The position numbers and the translations under genes were made by a program. This document shows, in pieces, positions 20,881 through 30,468 of a stretch of 64,000 nt of DNA. Each line of letters opens with the position of its first letter. The stretch's first letter is position 1. The notes below the pieces were generated by a model that was not told where the DNA came from, ran no database searches, and saw only the letters and a list, made by a program, of their open reading frames with translations. Source of the DNA: Setomelanomma holmii (taxonomy: Eukaryota; Ascomycota; Dothideomycetes; Pleosporales; Phaeosphaeriaceae); the NCBI GenBank assembly GCA_010015745.1, contig ML978157.1, positions 287,713 to 351,712 on the forward strand. Reading direction: 5' to 3'.

Positions 20881-22466
20881 TCACGAGCGCGCTTCGACCT
20901 TCCGCTGCTCGATCGAGCCTTTCTCGAAACCCTTCTCCTCGAAGGTGCTTTGATATACATCCGCTGTGTCAACTTTGGATCTCCAGCACTTGTACCAAGG
21001 AGGGTCAAAGAGCTTGGACATACATTCCAAAGGCACGCCCTTCGTCTCGGGTGCCCATAATCCTAGCACAACAATACCGACCGCACAAATGATCGCCCAG
21101 ACCAAGTATGCGCCCCATTTGTTCAGCGCAGCCAGCATGACTGGTGTCACGCGTACCACGGCAAATTGGCAGAACCAATGCAGAGACATTGTGGTCGCAT
21201 ATGCGAAGCTGCGATTCTTGGTAGGAAAAATCTCGGCTCCGTAGATGTATGGTATCGTGCACAATCCGATTGACCAGCCGGTGGCGAAGACGAAGACTGA
21301 AGCTATCGCAGCGTCAGATGCATGCCTGTTCGTCGAACCGATGGCACCAAAGTAGACGGCCATGTATATGTGCGTGGCACCCTGCAGTGTGAGGCCAGCC
21401 AAAAAGCAGCGTCTCCGCCCGATCCTGTCGATGAGACCCCATGCAAAGATCATGGTAATGACCAGTTTAACGATGCCGTATGCACCCGACGTGATCAGTG
21501 ATGTTTGCGAGCCCTTGACGCCGGCATATTGGAAGATATCGCTTATGTAGTAAGTTATACCGTTGCCGCCAGTCCACTGAGCAACGATGTGCATGCTGAT
21601 TGTGAGTAGGTAGCGACTGCGAAGACTCCATATCGTAAAACAGTCTTTCGCTGTGTCGATGATGGATGCACTAGTCATCTCGACCAAAACGATGGCCTCC
21701 AGTTCGATTTTCTCGTGCTCGTCCACAAGCGCTGGATCATCTCGCGAAAGACCACGCAATCGTGCAATGGCAGTGATACACTCCTCATGGCGACCTCGCG
21801 AAGCCAGCCAGCCAGCGAGGACTCTCCGGAATGAGGAATGATGCCAAGAAAGCAGCGCCAACTGGGTTAAGAGGAATGGCTTGGACGATCTGCCACTGCG
21901 ACCTGCCCTGAGCCATGTTCTTGCTAACTCCGTAATTGATGCAGCATCACCATGTACGTACTGACCACTATGCCGCGGGACTTCGTAGGCGCGATCTCCG
22001 ACAGGAATAGTGGAGCGATCACAGTGAGGCCACCAGCGCCGAAGCCGCCCCATACCCGAGCGAAAAGCAGAAAGCCGAAGATCCCGGAGGAGAAGACTTG
22101 CATCAGGATGCCGCTGGCCCACATTAAGATGGCAACTCTGTACGACCATAGTCTGCCAATCTTATCATTGAGGAAGAAAGCGATCAGGGCGCCGATGGCA
22201 GCTCCTAGTACGCCAAAGGAAGTAATGTTGACCGTACGATTCGCCAGACCGGTTGCGTTGTGAATCCAGAGGGACTTGTTGAGGCCATAGTCGTTCTTGA
22301 AAGCCGGCAGTGTCACGCTGGCTGAAAATCCACCCTCATCGTAGCCTGAGTTTTGGATCAGCGAAGTTATACACACTTATCCATCAGGCCAAATACCTTT
22401 AGGGATGCCACCAAAAGCCAGCACGACGACTGCAAGCAAGTAGGTTGGGGATGCAACTAAACCCAT
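20881..22466 (-). pseudogene. MFS sugar/quinate-type transporter with two reading-frame breaks
   Basis: The gene reads from ATG 22466 through a 52-nt intron near 22394-22345 into 'YDEGGFSASVTLPAF' and the MFS motif 'NDKIGRLWSYRVAILMWASG'. It continues to 'EIAPTKSRGIVVSTYMVML', where the frame is lost near 21941. Conserved coding then resumes in another frame as 'INYGVSKNMAQGRSQWQIVQAIPLNPVGAAFL...PESPRWL'. A triple CCAG tract at 21804-21815 (two copies would keep frame) shifts it again into 'ASRGRHEECITAIARLRGL'. The rest is intact: 'QWTGGNGITYYI', 'DRIGRRRCFLAGL', 'APETKGVPLECMSKLFDPP', and a stop at 20881. About 12 residues of helix 5 also seem missing. Without the breaks it would be about 520 aa with 12 helices, importing a sugar or sugar-acid. 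A 50-nt splice (gtacat...ctcag) could join open frames, but it would delete conserved residues. A sequencing error is possible. Confidence 0.65.
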
Positions 22467-23013
22467 GTTCGCCACTCAACCAAGTTGTGTGCAAGATGGA
22501 TATCGATTGTCCATGTTGCGAAGAAGGTGGGCGTGAACCGCCTATAGATATACACACCAGATTGACCATAGCTCAATCTGGGGAGATGGTATCTGGGGTA
22601 TGGAGACGGTTCTTAGGAGACGGCAATTGCATGGGTGAGCGGCTTCTGGTTTACCACCGCTAGCGCGACGGAAGTTGACCGAGAGTCTCCATTCGCTAGC
22701 GTGACTCTCGGCCAACTTCCGTGCGATCAACGTACTCAACACCATGTAGTTAAGAAGACGCCATGCTCCGCTCTCGGTCATCTCCCATTTGCTATCCGTC
22801 CTCGGGAGCCATAACAGGTAGAACTTTGCCGTCGCTGGCTTCAAAGCTGAAGACTCAGCCGCCGATTGTGGAACCTTGCGGAGCACATTCATCTGCCCTT
22901 CATGAATACTACAATGCGCCGGCGCGCCTATAAGAGCATTTCGGTCCTCTACTTGACGCCTCGCCGAAGCCACGGGTGTGTGTATTTCAGTTTTTCTTGA
23001 TTCAGCCTGCACG
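22467..23013. other. Shared promoter of the transporter and the amidohydrolase
   Basis: This 547-bp divergent intergenic region contains the long inverted repeat at 22669-22721 and two copies of the palindrome CGCTAGCG (22658-22665 and 22694-22701). Confidence 0.6.
22669..22721. promoter_or_regulatory. 19-bp inverted repeat with paired CGG-N7-CCG motifs
   Basis: The left arm is CGGAAGTTGACCGAGAGTC (22669-22687) and the right arm GACTCTCGGCCAACTTCCG (22703-22721). They pair at 18 of 19 positions around a 15-nt spacer. Each arm holds CGG, seven bases, CCG, the two-triplet arrangement bound by Zn2Cys6 dimers. It sits 203 bp from the transporter start and 293 bp from the hydrolase start. Binding by the neighbouring regulator is inferred. 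Confidence 0.6.
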
Positions 23014-24039
23014 ATGTCTTCCAGCAAAATTACACTTCCCATCATCCTGACTAACTTCATCAATCAAATACTTATACCGCTCCTAAGACATTTTCGAAGC
23101 TACCTACAGCCACTCTATCGATTTACCTCAAGCCATGGCCCAATATCGCAAAAACGAGCCATCTCTTCCAAACCACTTGGCCTCGCCCAACGGGTGCCAG
23201 CACAAGCATGGGACTGTCACATGCACGTAACATCACCTGACTATCCACTCGCTGTTGGCGCTGCATACACACCATCCCTACATAGCCTACAGCACGCCAT
23301 GAAGTTTGAGTCGAGCATTGGCGTCCCGAACATCGTCCTTGTTCAGCCATCAATCTACGGCAACGACAATTCTTGCCTCCTCGACGCGCTCAAAGCAATC
23401 GGACCTCGACACGGTCGAGGCGTAGTAGGAATCGACCCCGATACAATCGAACTGGGAACACTGCGGCAGTGGCATGCGCTCGGCGTCCGTGGGGTACGGC
23501 TGAATCTTAAGTCGAACAATACTCGGTTCACAGAGCAATCTCTTCACGATACACTGAGGCGTTATGCAGCTGCAATAAAGCCTCTTGACTGGGCCCTGGA
23601 GCTGTTCATCGGTATGGAGGACATTGAGATACTCGAACGTGTTACTGGAGATCTCGGTGTGCGGTTATGTATTGCTCACTTTGGTGCACCCAAGCTACCC
23701 TCGATCGATAGAAGAACATATCCTCAGGACCCGTACAGCTTTGTCGGCTTCCAATCACTTGTCAACATGATGCGGGCCGGAAAAACATGGGTCAAGTTCT
23801 CTGCAGCATATCGCTTTGACGAAGATCCGGAAATGCGGGGCATCGAAGCTGTGGCAAAGGAGTTGCTGAAGGTCGCCGGGGACAGAGTTGTCTTTGCTTC
23901 AGACTGGCCGCATACTCGGTTCGACGGGCTTGATGTGAGACCGTTTGTGGAGAAGTGCTTGGAATGGACTGATGCGGAGGGCTTGACGGAGGCTATCTTT
24001 ACTAGAAATGCTCAGGAGTTGTGGGACGCGAAAGATTAG
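23014..24039 (+). CDS. TIM-barrel amidohydrolase (Amidohydro_2 / lactone hydrolase type)
   Basis: The frame gives 341 aa from ATG 23014; an in-frame ATG at 22978 would add 12 residues. The metal-binding HxH appears as 'WDCHMHV' (about 66-72). Later barrel elements are 'GVPNIVLVQPSIYGNDNSCLL', 'GVVGIDP', 'GVRGVRLNLKSNN', 'CIAHFGAPK' (metal or substrate His) and 'VVFASDWPHTRF' (catalytic Asp). This pattern is that of the 2-pyrone-4,6-dicarboxylate lactonase / galactarolactone-type branch of amidohydrolases, so ring opening of a lactone is likely. The first 45 residues are hydrophobic then basic and could be a mitochondrial or membrane-targeting leader. It is divergent from the broken transporter and shares its promoter. 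The exact substrate is unknown. Confidence 0.82.
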   Translation: MSSSKITLPIILTNFINQILIPLLRHFRSYLQPLYRFTSSHGPISQKRAISSKPLGLAQRVPAQAWDCHMHVTSPDYPLAVGAAYTPSLHSLQHAMKFESSIGVPNIVLVQPSIYGNDNSCLLDALKAIGPRHGRGVVGIDPDTIELGTLRQWHALGVRGVRLNLKSNNTRFTEQSLHDTLRRYAAAIKPLDWALELFIGMEDIEILERVTGDLGVRLCIAHFGAPKLPSIDRRTYPQDPYSFVGFQSLVNMMRAGKTWVKFSAAYRFDEDPEMRGIEAVAKELLKVAGDRVVFASDWPHTRFDGLDVRPFVEKCLEWTDAEGLTEAIFTRNAQELWDAKD

Positions 24040-24357
24040 TCCGTGCCAGACTGAGTACCGATATAGAAGATAAATACATACAGCCTACACACTTAGCCTT
24101 GGAATTGTGTTGCAGTCATGTGCAACCCTGTAGCACCAAGCCCACCATCTCCATCGGCCCAAACTCGGCCTCAAGCGCACAAATTCACATGGAACCCACC
24201 CCACTTGCTTGCACAGCCCCTCCAGTCAACGTTTTTTTATGTCACGCGTCCCACCATCATCATTCGCACCAGCAACCCTCGCTTCACTAATTTGCAACTA
24301 CGATATAATAGCAGCGTTTTAGAAAACCGTTCAGAAGTCTTATATTTCCATCGACTG
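24040..24357. other. Intergenic before tRNA-Arg
   Basis: These 318 bp hold the 3' flank of the hydrolase and the 5' flank of the tRNA. No gene is seen. Confidence 0.4.
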
Positions 24358-24453
24358 GTCTCAGTGGCGCAATGGTAGCGCGTTGGACTTCTACCAGTAA
24401 CTGTCTTGCTGTCGGCAATCCAAAGGCTGCGGGTTCGAGCCCCGCCTGAGATG
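24358..24453 (+). tRNA. tRNA-Arg(UCU) with a 24-nt intron
   Basis: The cloverleaf folds fully. The acceptor is GTCTCAG/CTGAGAT (one G-U pair) and the D-arm GCGC/GCGC. The anticodon stem TTGGA/TCCAA holds loop CT-TCT-A, and the T-arm is GCGGG-TTCGAGC-CCCGC. The intron is 24394-24417, in the usual place after position 37. Pol III A box TGGCGCAATGGT and B box GGTTCGAGCCC are present, and T runs at 24455-24458 and 24464-24468 can end transcription. Confidence 0.95.
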
Positions 24454-24980
24454 CTTTTGCTTCTTTTTGTTTTTTGTTGGTGTGTTGTGCTTTGTAGATG
24501 TTGGGGCCAGATTGTGTGTGTTGGGAGGTTGGTGGGGTAGGCGATGACTTTTTGCGTACAGAGAATCGTGGGAACATCAGAGTCAAGCATTGATCGGATG
24601 TCAAGGCTGGCAACGACAATATTATGTGATGATCATAACTCGCAATGTAGAACGAGCGTGTCAACAGACACGCGAAAGCTTTTCCATTCCTACGTCCTTG
24701 CAAAGACTGTAGTTGATAGAAATACAGACTACCTCCCAAGCAACCAGAAGCTTCTTTTTCCCAGTCATCCCTCGTAGCTTTCAATATAGCTCATAGCCTA
24801 ATGTGACTTTTCGTAACCCAAGTATTAGTCCTGGCATGCCCACATTTCCAATCAAAGTGTTCAGCCCAAGGATGCGAAACATAAAGTCCGACTGACAACA
24901 GCGACAACGCCAAATGAGATATAAACGATACAAGACTATGGCACACGACTAGCCGGCTAGTCGATGGCCACCCCAAAGAA
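24454..24980. other. Intergenic downstream of tRNA-Arg
   Basis: These 527 bp begin with T-rich sequence (Pol III termination) and then hold the 3' flank of the minus-strand gene at 24981. No gene is seen. Confidence 0.4.
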
Positions 24981-26540
24981 CTAAGTCTGGCGCTCATTGA
25001 AGCTCTCAACGCGGTCCGCAAACGATCGCGTCAAGCCAACAGACGCCCAGAAATCGTCGCTCACGTCTTCGCGGCGCGAAAGACGCTCGAGAAGCGACCG
25101 AGCCTCGCGAAGCTCCTGATCTAGCAGAGACGAGTCCAGAGACAATAGATGTGGGATGTCATCGTCGCTGGCGGGAGCAGGACCATCGACAGGTCCGTCC
25201 AATTGTTCCATACGTGGTCCGTCGACTAGACGCTCACGCCGATGCGCCCTATTTGGGCTGCTCACCACACCACGCAAGCTTCGTGAGTGCGCCGAGACCG
25301 AGTTGTAGAAGCTGCGAACATAGGAGCTGGCATCGCGTGTACGCTCCATCACTCTCCTTGAATACCGGTCAGTGTCGCGATTGGGTGGCTCATCGGAAAA
25401 GTACGAGGGGCGGCTTCTGCGGCGAAGAGTTATTGGGTTGTAGCGGTGGCTGATGGCTTCAGCAGTTGGAGCTGTCTCGTCTTCCTCAGCCTCCGTATCA
25501 GAGGCTGTGTCGTCCTCGGAAGTGTCGCAGGCGCGCATAAACTGGTCGTGCGCGCCAGGAGAATGTCTCCGTGATGGCACTGTGAGGTGCGTTCTCGAAG
25601 ACGATGCAGACGTATTAGAACTACCGGCTCGCGAGCTGGGATGAGAATTCGGGAACGAGGCTGAAGCAGCCGCAGATGCGAATGACGACTCGGCGGTAGG
25701 CGCGACTGGATCAGGCACGACCGTGCTGAGGAAGTTGTCCCATGGCAAGTTCTCGTCGAATGGGCTCAAGCTGCGGTCGCGGTCACCCAGCCCGTCCACA
25801 GTCGAGGCGGGGCTCCACGATTCGCGCAAGGAGCTTGCGGGCAGTGGTCCATCCGCAATGTTGCGGCGACCCATCCTGCGCAGTGGCGGGAAGCCTACGG
25901 CGTTATTGTCGCTGCTCTCTTGGGGGTCGTCGATCGTGTAGTCAGCCTCGTTGCCTCTCCTGAGCGCAGACTGGTCCGAGAGGGGGCTGCGCGAACGGGT
26001 GGGTCGTGAATCTTGCCATCGAGGATGTCGTATCTGCTCGATTGTGCGCTCCAATATACGCGCATCCCCGCGCAGAGCTTCTAGCTCTGCAGTGCGTGAT
26101 GATGCTGCTGCTGCTGCTGGCGCAAAGCCCGGAGTCAGGGCTGGGGTGGGGCGCTCGTCGTCGAGCGCAGCACGCGTTGCATATGCGCGCATGTATCCAT
26201 CGACACGAGACCGCGAGCGGCGAAAGCTGGCGTCTTCTCGTTGTAGGCTCGGGGGCTCTCTCGAGGTCTCGTTGCTGCGGTATGCCGACCTCGAGACTTC
26301 GGGTACGGGTGGCGGGGGTAGTCGCGTGCGATCATGCGAAGCACGAGATATGGGCTCAGGGTGCGGCGCAAAGCGTGACGTGGAGATCAGAAAATCCGTG
26401 TCAAAGGCACTTTGCGATCGCGGTGGATTCGTGATGATGCGCCGCCGAATAGGCGAGCGCTGACCGGTCACGTCGGCGCGCAGCACGTCCTTCTCCTTCG
26501 CATCCTCTCTTTTAATATTCCAGCCGATTGGGATGCCCAT
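24981..26540 (-). CDS. Uncharacterised Ser/Arg-rich fungal protein
   Basis: The single-exon frame encodes 519 aa. The N-terminus 'MGIPIGWNIKREDAKEKDVLRADVTGQRSPIRRRII' looks conserved and may be a short basic motif. Most of the chain is predicted disordered, rich in Ser, Arg, Pro and Asp. Two ordered-looking islands stand out: 'FDENLPWDNFLSTVVPDPVAPTAESSFASAAASASFP' (about 270-305) and the C-terminal helix 'LDQELREARSLLERLSRREDVSDDFWASVGL' (about 470-505). There is no transmembrane segment or signal peptide. I do not recognise a family or function. Codon use and lack of stops over 1.5 kb support a real gene. Confidence 0.75.
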   Translation of the reverse strand: MGIPIGWNIKREDAKEKDVLRADVTGQRSPIRRRIITNPPRSQSAFDTDFLISTSRFAPHPEPISRASHDRTRLPPPPVPEVSRSAYRSNETSREPPSLQREDASFRRSRSRVDGYMRAYATRAALDDERPTPALTPGFAPAAAAASSRTAELEALRGDARILERTIEQIRHPRWQDSRPTRSRSPLSDQSALRRGNEADYTIDDPQESSDNNAVGFPPLRRMGRRNIADGPLPASSLRESWSPASTVDGLGDRDRSLSPFDENLPWDNFLSTVVPDPVAPTAESSFASAAASASFPNSHPSSRAGSSNTSASSSRTHLTVPSRRHSPGAHDQFMRACDTSEDDTASDTEAEEDETAPTAEAISHRYNPITLRRRSRPSYFSDEPPNRDTDRYSRRVMERTRDASSYVRSFYNSVSAHSRSLRGVVSSPNRAHRRERLVDGPRMEQLDGPVDGPAPASDDDIPHLLSLDSSLLDQELREARSLLERLSRREDVSDDFWASVGLTRSFADRVESFNERQT

Positions 26541-27030
26541 CGCGCCTCGGTAGTGAGAAAAAGATAGACGAGACGATGAAATGGGGATGTGGTGTTGATG
26601 GGTACGCGCCCTGGCGAGGTGTTTGGAGGAGATGAACTAAGCCCCCAGAATTGAGGCAACGGCGCTAGCTGCGAAGAAAGATCAGGCTGAAGCCTTGTCA
26701 GCAGCAAACTTGTTGACGGCAGTCGTAGCCGCAAAATGAATGGTAGAGTATTTTATTCGCACAATCACTGTGACTTTGGGGGTTCAAGTATGTCTTCTTT
26801 CTTCCTCCTTCGCTCCTACCACAGCTTCAAGTCTTGCCAGACAAACATCGAGCCCCGTCCGCAGGCGCGACTAGCGTGCTTGCCACTTCCGGCAAGGGCG
26901 ACCACGCTCGCGCCTTCCCAACCAGTGCCCGCTTTGAGTCACTAACACCTGCAGGAACCAGTTTCAAAACGTCGACGCATCTGCCTGGACCCTTCGTTGC
27001 CTATGCGACCTTCAAAGTGATCAACGGGTC
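26541..27030. other. Intergenic, divergent promoter
   Basis: These 490 bp separate the Ser/Arg-rich protein and the folate gene. Short open frames here have no support, although a 5' exon of the folate gene cannot be excluded. Confidence 0.4.
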
Positions 27031-29027
27031 ATGATCCAGCCTGGCTTGGAGCGTATTGGCTTATTGCTGAAAAATGTTCAGTTTCCGTGGAAGTCCATAC
27101 ACGTTGCAGGCACCAACGGCAAAGGATCCATCTGCCATCATGCAGCGGCTCTGCTCAAGCGTAGAACTGTTCGCGTGGGCAAGTTCACGTCCCCACATCT
27201 GATCGACAGGTATGCACGTAGTCACGTGTATATTGTGGCACCTTTACTGATGGACTCAGGTGGGATTGCATTTCCATCAACAACCAAGTGATTAGTGAAC
27301 GGCAATTTAGATCAGTGGAGGATCGCTACATACGAACTAGCAAAGAAGAGAATATCAACGCCTCTCCGTTTGAGATCTTGACAGCCACGGCCTTCACTAT
27401 CTTCAATGAAGCCAAAGTCGATGTAGGCGTTGTTGAAGTGGGAATGGGCGGGCTGCTCGATGCTACCAATATCCTCAACAATCAAGCCATTTCTGTCATT
27501 TCCAAGATCGCACGCGATCACGAAGGATTCCTCGGCAACACGCTTGAGGAAATAGCGAAACACAAGGCAGGGATCCTTCGACCAAACGTACCGTACATCG
27601 TCAATCCAGTCAACGAGTGGCAAGTTCACGATGTTATCGACGAATACGCCAAGGAGATCGGAGCTGGACCTCGACTTCATGGTGATACACATGAATTAAG
27701 ACAAGCCATTTACTCCACTCACAAATGGCGCGACTTCGCAGAGCCACTGCGACCCTTTCAACGGGATAATGCTGTCTTGGCTATGGTAGCCGTCCAGCAA
27801 ACTCTGAAAAGCATGGGGATGAATTTCAAACCGGAGTCTATGCTAGCAGAAATCAGTACCAAGAGGGCTAATGCAAACCCCGGACGATTCCAGTACGCCG
27901 AAGTCGAGCCTGTTTTCGGCCATGTAGATCACCCCGGCAGAAAGGTCCTTGTAGACGGAGCCCATAACCCTGATGCAGCAGTCGCTCTTGTCGAGTATGT
28001 GGACCATAATCAGAGAAGGACACGTCGTACCAGAGATCGCCCTTCCCAAAAGGACTTGCCCGTGACATGGGTACTCGCTATGACCGAAGGCAAAGACGCA
28101 AAAACTTATCTGTCGACGGTACTCAAGTCAGGAGATAATGTCGTCACAACCTCATTTGGAAGCGTAGACGGCATGCCATGGGTCAAACCTATGAATCCTA
28201 AAGATCTCGCTACGACCGCTAAGCGCTCTGTATCTGGCATCACAGCTCTAGCCATGCCGCAGGCTGGAGTTATGCGGGCACTGTGTGCTGCAAAGTACTT
28301 GGCAGGAGATCAGCCCATTACTTTGACCGGTAGCTTGTATCTAGTCGGCGATTTCTACCGCGAGTTGCGCGATGCAGGAGGCTCGCTATCTCCACCAAAG
28401 GCGGCATCAGGCTGCCTACCGAGTGGCAAGTGTGCGAATTCAGACGGGCTCTTCTGGAACAACAAAAACTTCGAAGCCGACTGGGCAAGGTTCAAGAAGA
28501 TGCACGAACAGGAGCAGGATCGTGTCAATCGCTTCCTGAGCGGACTGGACACGCACACGGTCGAAGTGGATGATGAAGCAGAATCCCCTCCGCAAAGGAA
28601 GCGGAGAATACAAGCAGAGATCGAAGCACTGGACCGGGAAATCGAGGCATTGGAGAATGAAGAGCAACAACTGTCACCACAACCAGGCGCCTCACAAAAA
28701 AAAGGCTCAACATCGCCACCTCTATCCCTCGACAGCAAGTCTGATATGGACTTCAACGAAATTCGCGAAGCCCTGGAAGCCGGACAGAAAGACAAGGCGG
28801 ACAAGTACCTGCGAATACGGAGACAGAATCTTGCGGCGGAGATGGAGTCCCAGGCTACAGACGAGGATGAGACTTTAGACTTGCCTATGCGAGGTTCCGA
28901 CAAGGACATCGAGAGTAACAACCGTCGCCCAAGGATACGCATGCATTTTGCAGCTGGGAAAGGCGGCGAGGATCGGAGGGCTATGTTCAGGCCAGATTTC
29001 GTATACAAGAGCAGGTCGGAGTCATGA
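27031..29027 (+). CDS. FOL3: Dihydrofolate / folylpolyglutamate synthase with a C-terminal extension
   Basis: Exons are 27031-27209 and 27260-29027, giving 648 aa. The enzyme joins glutamate to dihydropteroate or folate using ATP. The P-loop is 'VAGTNGKGSICHHAAALLK' (about 26-44), followed by 'GKFTSPHLIDRWDCISIN', the 'SPFEILTATAFTIF' helix, 'VVEVGMGGLLDATN' and, in the second domain, 'VLVDGAHNPDAA'. The catalytic core ends near residue 440. A further 200 residues follow, which a normal Fol3 of about 430 aa lacks: 'FWNNKNFEADWARFKKMHEQEQDRVNRFL', a coiled coil (about 505-535), and a basic end 'RPRIRMHFAAGKGGEDRRAMFRPDFVYK'. No stop or splice signal separates the two parts. The tail function is unknown. 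Confidence 0.88.
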
Positions 29028-29799
29028 GTCGTGGCATAATGAAGACGACGTTACGACCATACGAATTCGTGCCAAATAGTCATTGCATGCCAATGTATGA
29101 TGTCCGAGCACTTCAATGTCGCTTCTAGACGCCCTCGAGCTGCAAAAGCGAGGACTGGACTGGACTGGAACGCAATCACGCCTCGTCTCCCCCAGCATCC
29201 ATGGATGTGGCACTACAATCCACACAGCGATCGCAAACACTCCTTTCTTGGTATATTCGGCATGCTATGCACCGCACATACGAGCATATTTCCGCGGAAT
29301 CGGTGCAGCAAAGGACACTTTGTCCATCTGTTGCCCTTTGTAGTAGGTTGGGCAGGATCCGAGAATTCTTCCTTTTCGGGCGGTGGCTTGCCTAGTAATG
29401 TAGATCGAGGTATAACCGTGGTTCGACCTGGTTCTAGCATCGTTCGCCGGGATTCCGCCGATGGGAAGAGTGACAAATATACTGGATGTAATTAGAAGGA
29501 AGGATGACATTAGTCGTCCATAGGTTTTTATCATCTTTCGGTTGGGATCAATTCAGAATACTGCGTGAACATGCGAATCAAAGGCAGACGACATATATCC
29601 TGGGTCAACGCATCACAGCATCAAAGGATACATCCAGGCTTTTGTCGTAATCATATGAAGATGGCGGGCATGAATGTCATTCAGGTATCATTTCACAAGC
29701 CTTTCGCTCTAGATAGAAGTCATAGCTACTCAGCAACCCGCCGAAACGCCATGCTTTTGATATGCATCCCAAGCCCTTCACTCATTCTCGATCAGTCCT
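29028..29799. other. Intergenic between convergent genes
   Basis: The 772 bp between the folate gene and ribosomal L31 contain only short frames without protein-like content. Confidence 0.45.
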
Positions 29800-30468
29800 C
29801 TACGCGTCCTCGACGACCTGAGTGTGCAGACCCTTGGGGTCCTTGACATTGACGGCCTGGACATAGGAGTAGAGCTTCTCCTTGGCGCCCTCCTCGTCGT
29901 TACGCTTACGGCTAATGCGAACACGGAGGCGGAAAGGAACGCCCTTGATGCCGGACTCCCACACCTTCTTGTTGAGCTGGGGGTCTAGACGGACATCCTT
30001 GGTGCCCTGAGTATCGTTAGCGTTCGTTCGAGTGAGAGGCAGCATTCGACGCCTGCACGGTATGCGCATGCCAATGCCATGTCGGTGTCGACGTACCATA
30101 GCCTTCTCAGCGAAACCACGGATCTCCTTGATCGCCCGGGGAGCCCTCTTCTTGAAGCTGACACCATGAACCTATACCCCGATGTATTAGCCTTATGTTC
30201 TTCTTCAGTCTTCCGCCCGATACCCGCAGGGAGTCAGAGACGGAGACACTCGAGCCTGCGAAGACAATCCGCAGGGCCTTTCAGCCAGCGTGATCAATCT
30301 GCTCGAGTGTCCCCATCCCCGACTATGCAAGCCATGATTGGACTTCAACAAACTGAATCAACATACTCGCTTGTGTAGGTGGATTGTGTATTCGCGGGCG
30401 ACGACGTCAGCGATGGCGCTGCGCTGGGTCTTGCCGGCAGGCTTCTTGGTCTTTGCGGAGGGGGCCAT
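29800..30468 (-). CDS. RPL31: 60S ribosomal protein L31 (eL31)
   Basis: Exons on the minus strand are 30468-30367, 30171-30097 and 30006-29800, giving 127 aa; introns are 195 and 90 nt. The protein matches eL31 through its length: 'AIADVVAREYTIHLHKRVHGVSFKKRAPRAIKEIRGFAEKAMGTKDVRLDPQLNK' and 'RLRVRISRKRNDEEGAKEKLYSYVQAVNVKDPKGLHTQVVEDA'. eL31 lies at the rim of the polypeptide exit tunnel and helps recruit ribosome-associated chaperones. The first intron is long for this genome and carries a strong hairpin (30245-30311), which could affect splicing or be an RNA element. Intron-rich 5' ends are typical of fungal ribosomal protein genes. Confidence 0.96.
30245..30311 (-). ncRNA. Nested hairpin in RPL31 intron 1
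   Basis: On the minus strand GACACTCGAG (30311-30302) pairs perfectly with CTCGAGTGTC (30254-30245). Inside, CCTGCG pairs with CGCAGG around a 9-nt loop. The structure lies wholly in the 195-nt intron. No convincing C/D-box pair is visible, so a snoRNA is not claimed. Confidence 0.45.

Noticed and set aside
30172..30366. C/D-box snoRNA in RPL31 intron 1
   Set aside because: CTGA and TGATTG strings occur, but no proper C box paired with a D box and terminal stem was found.
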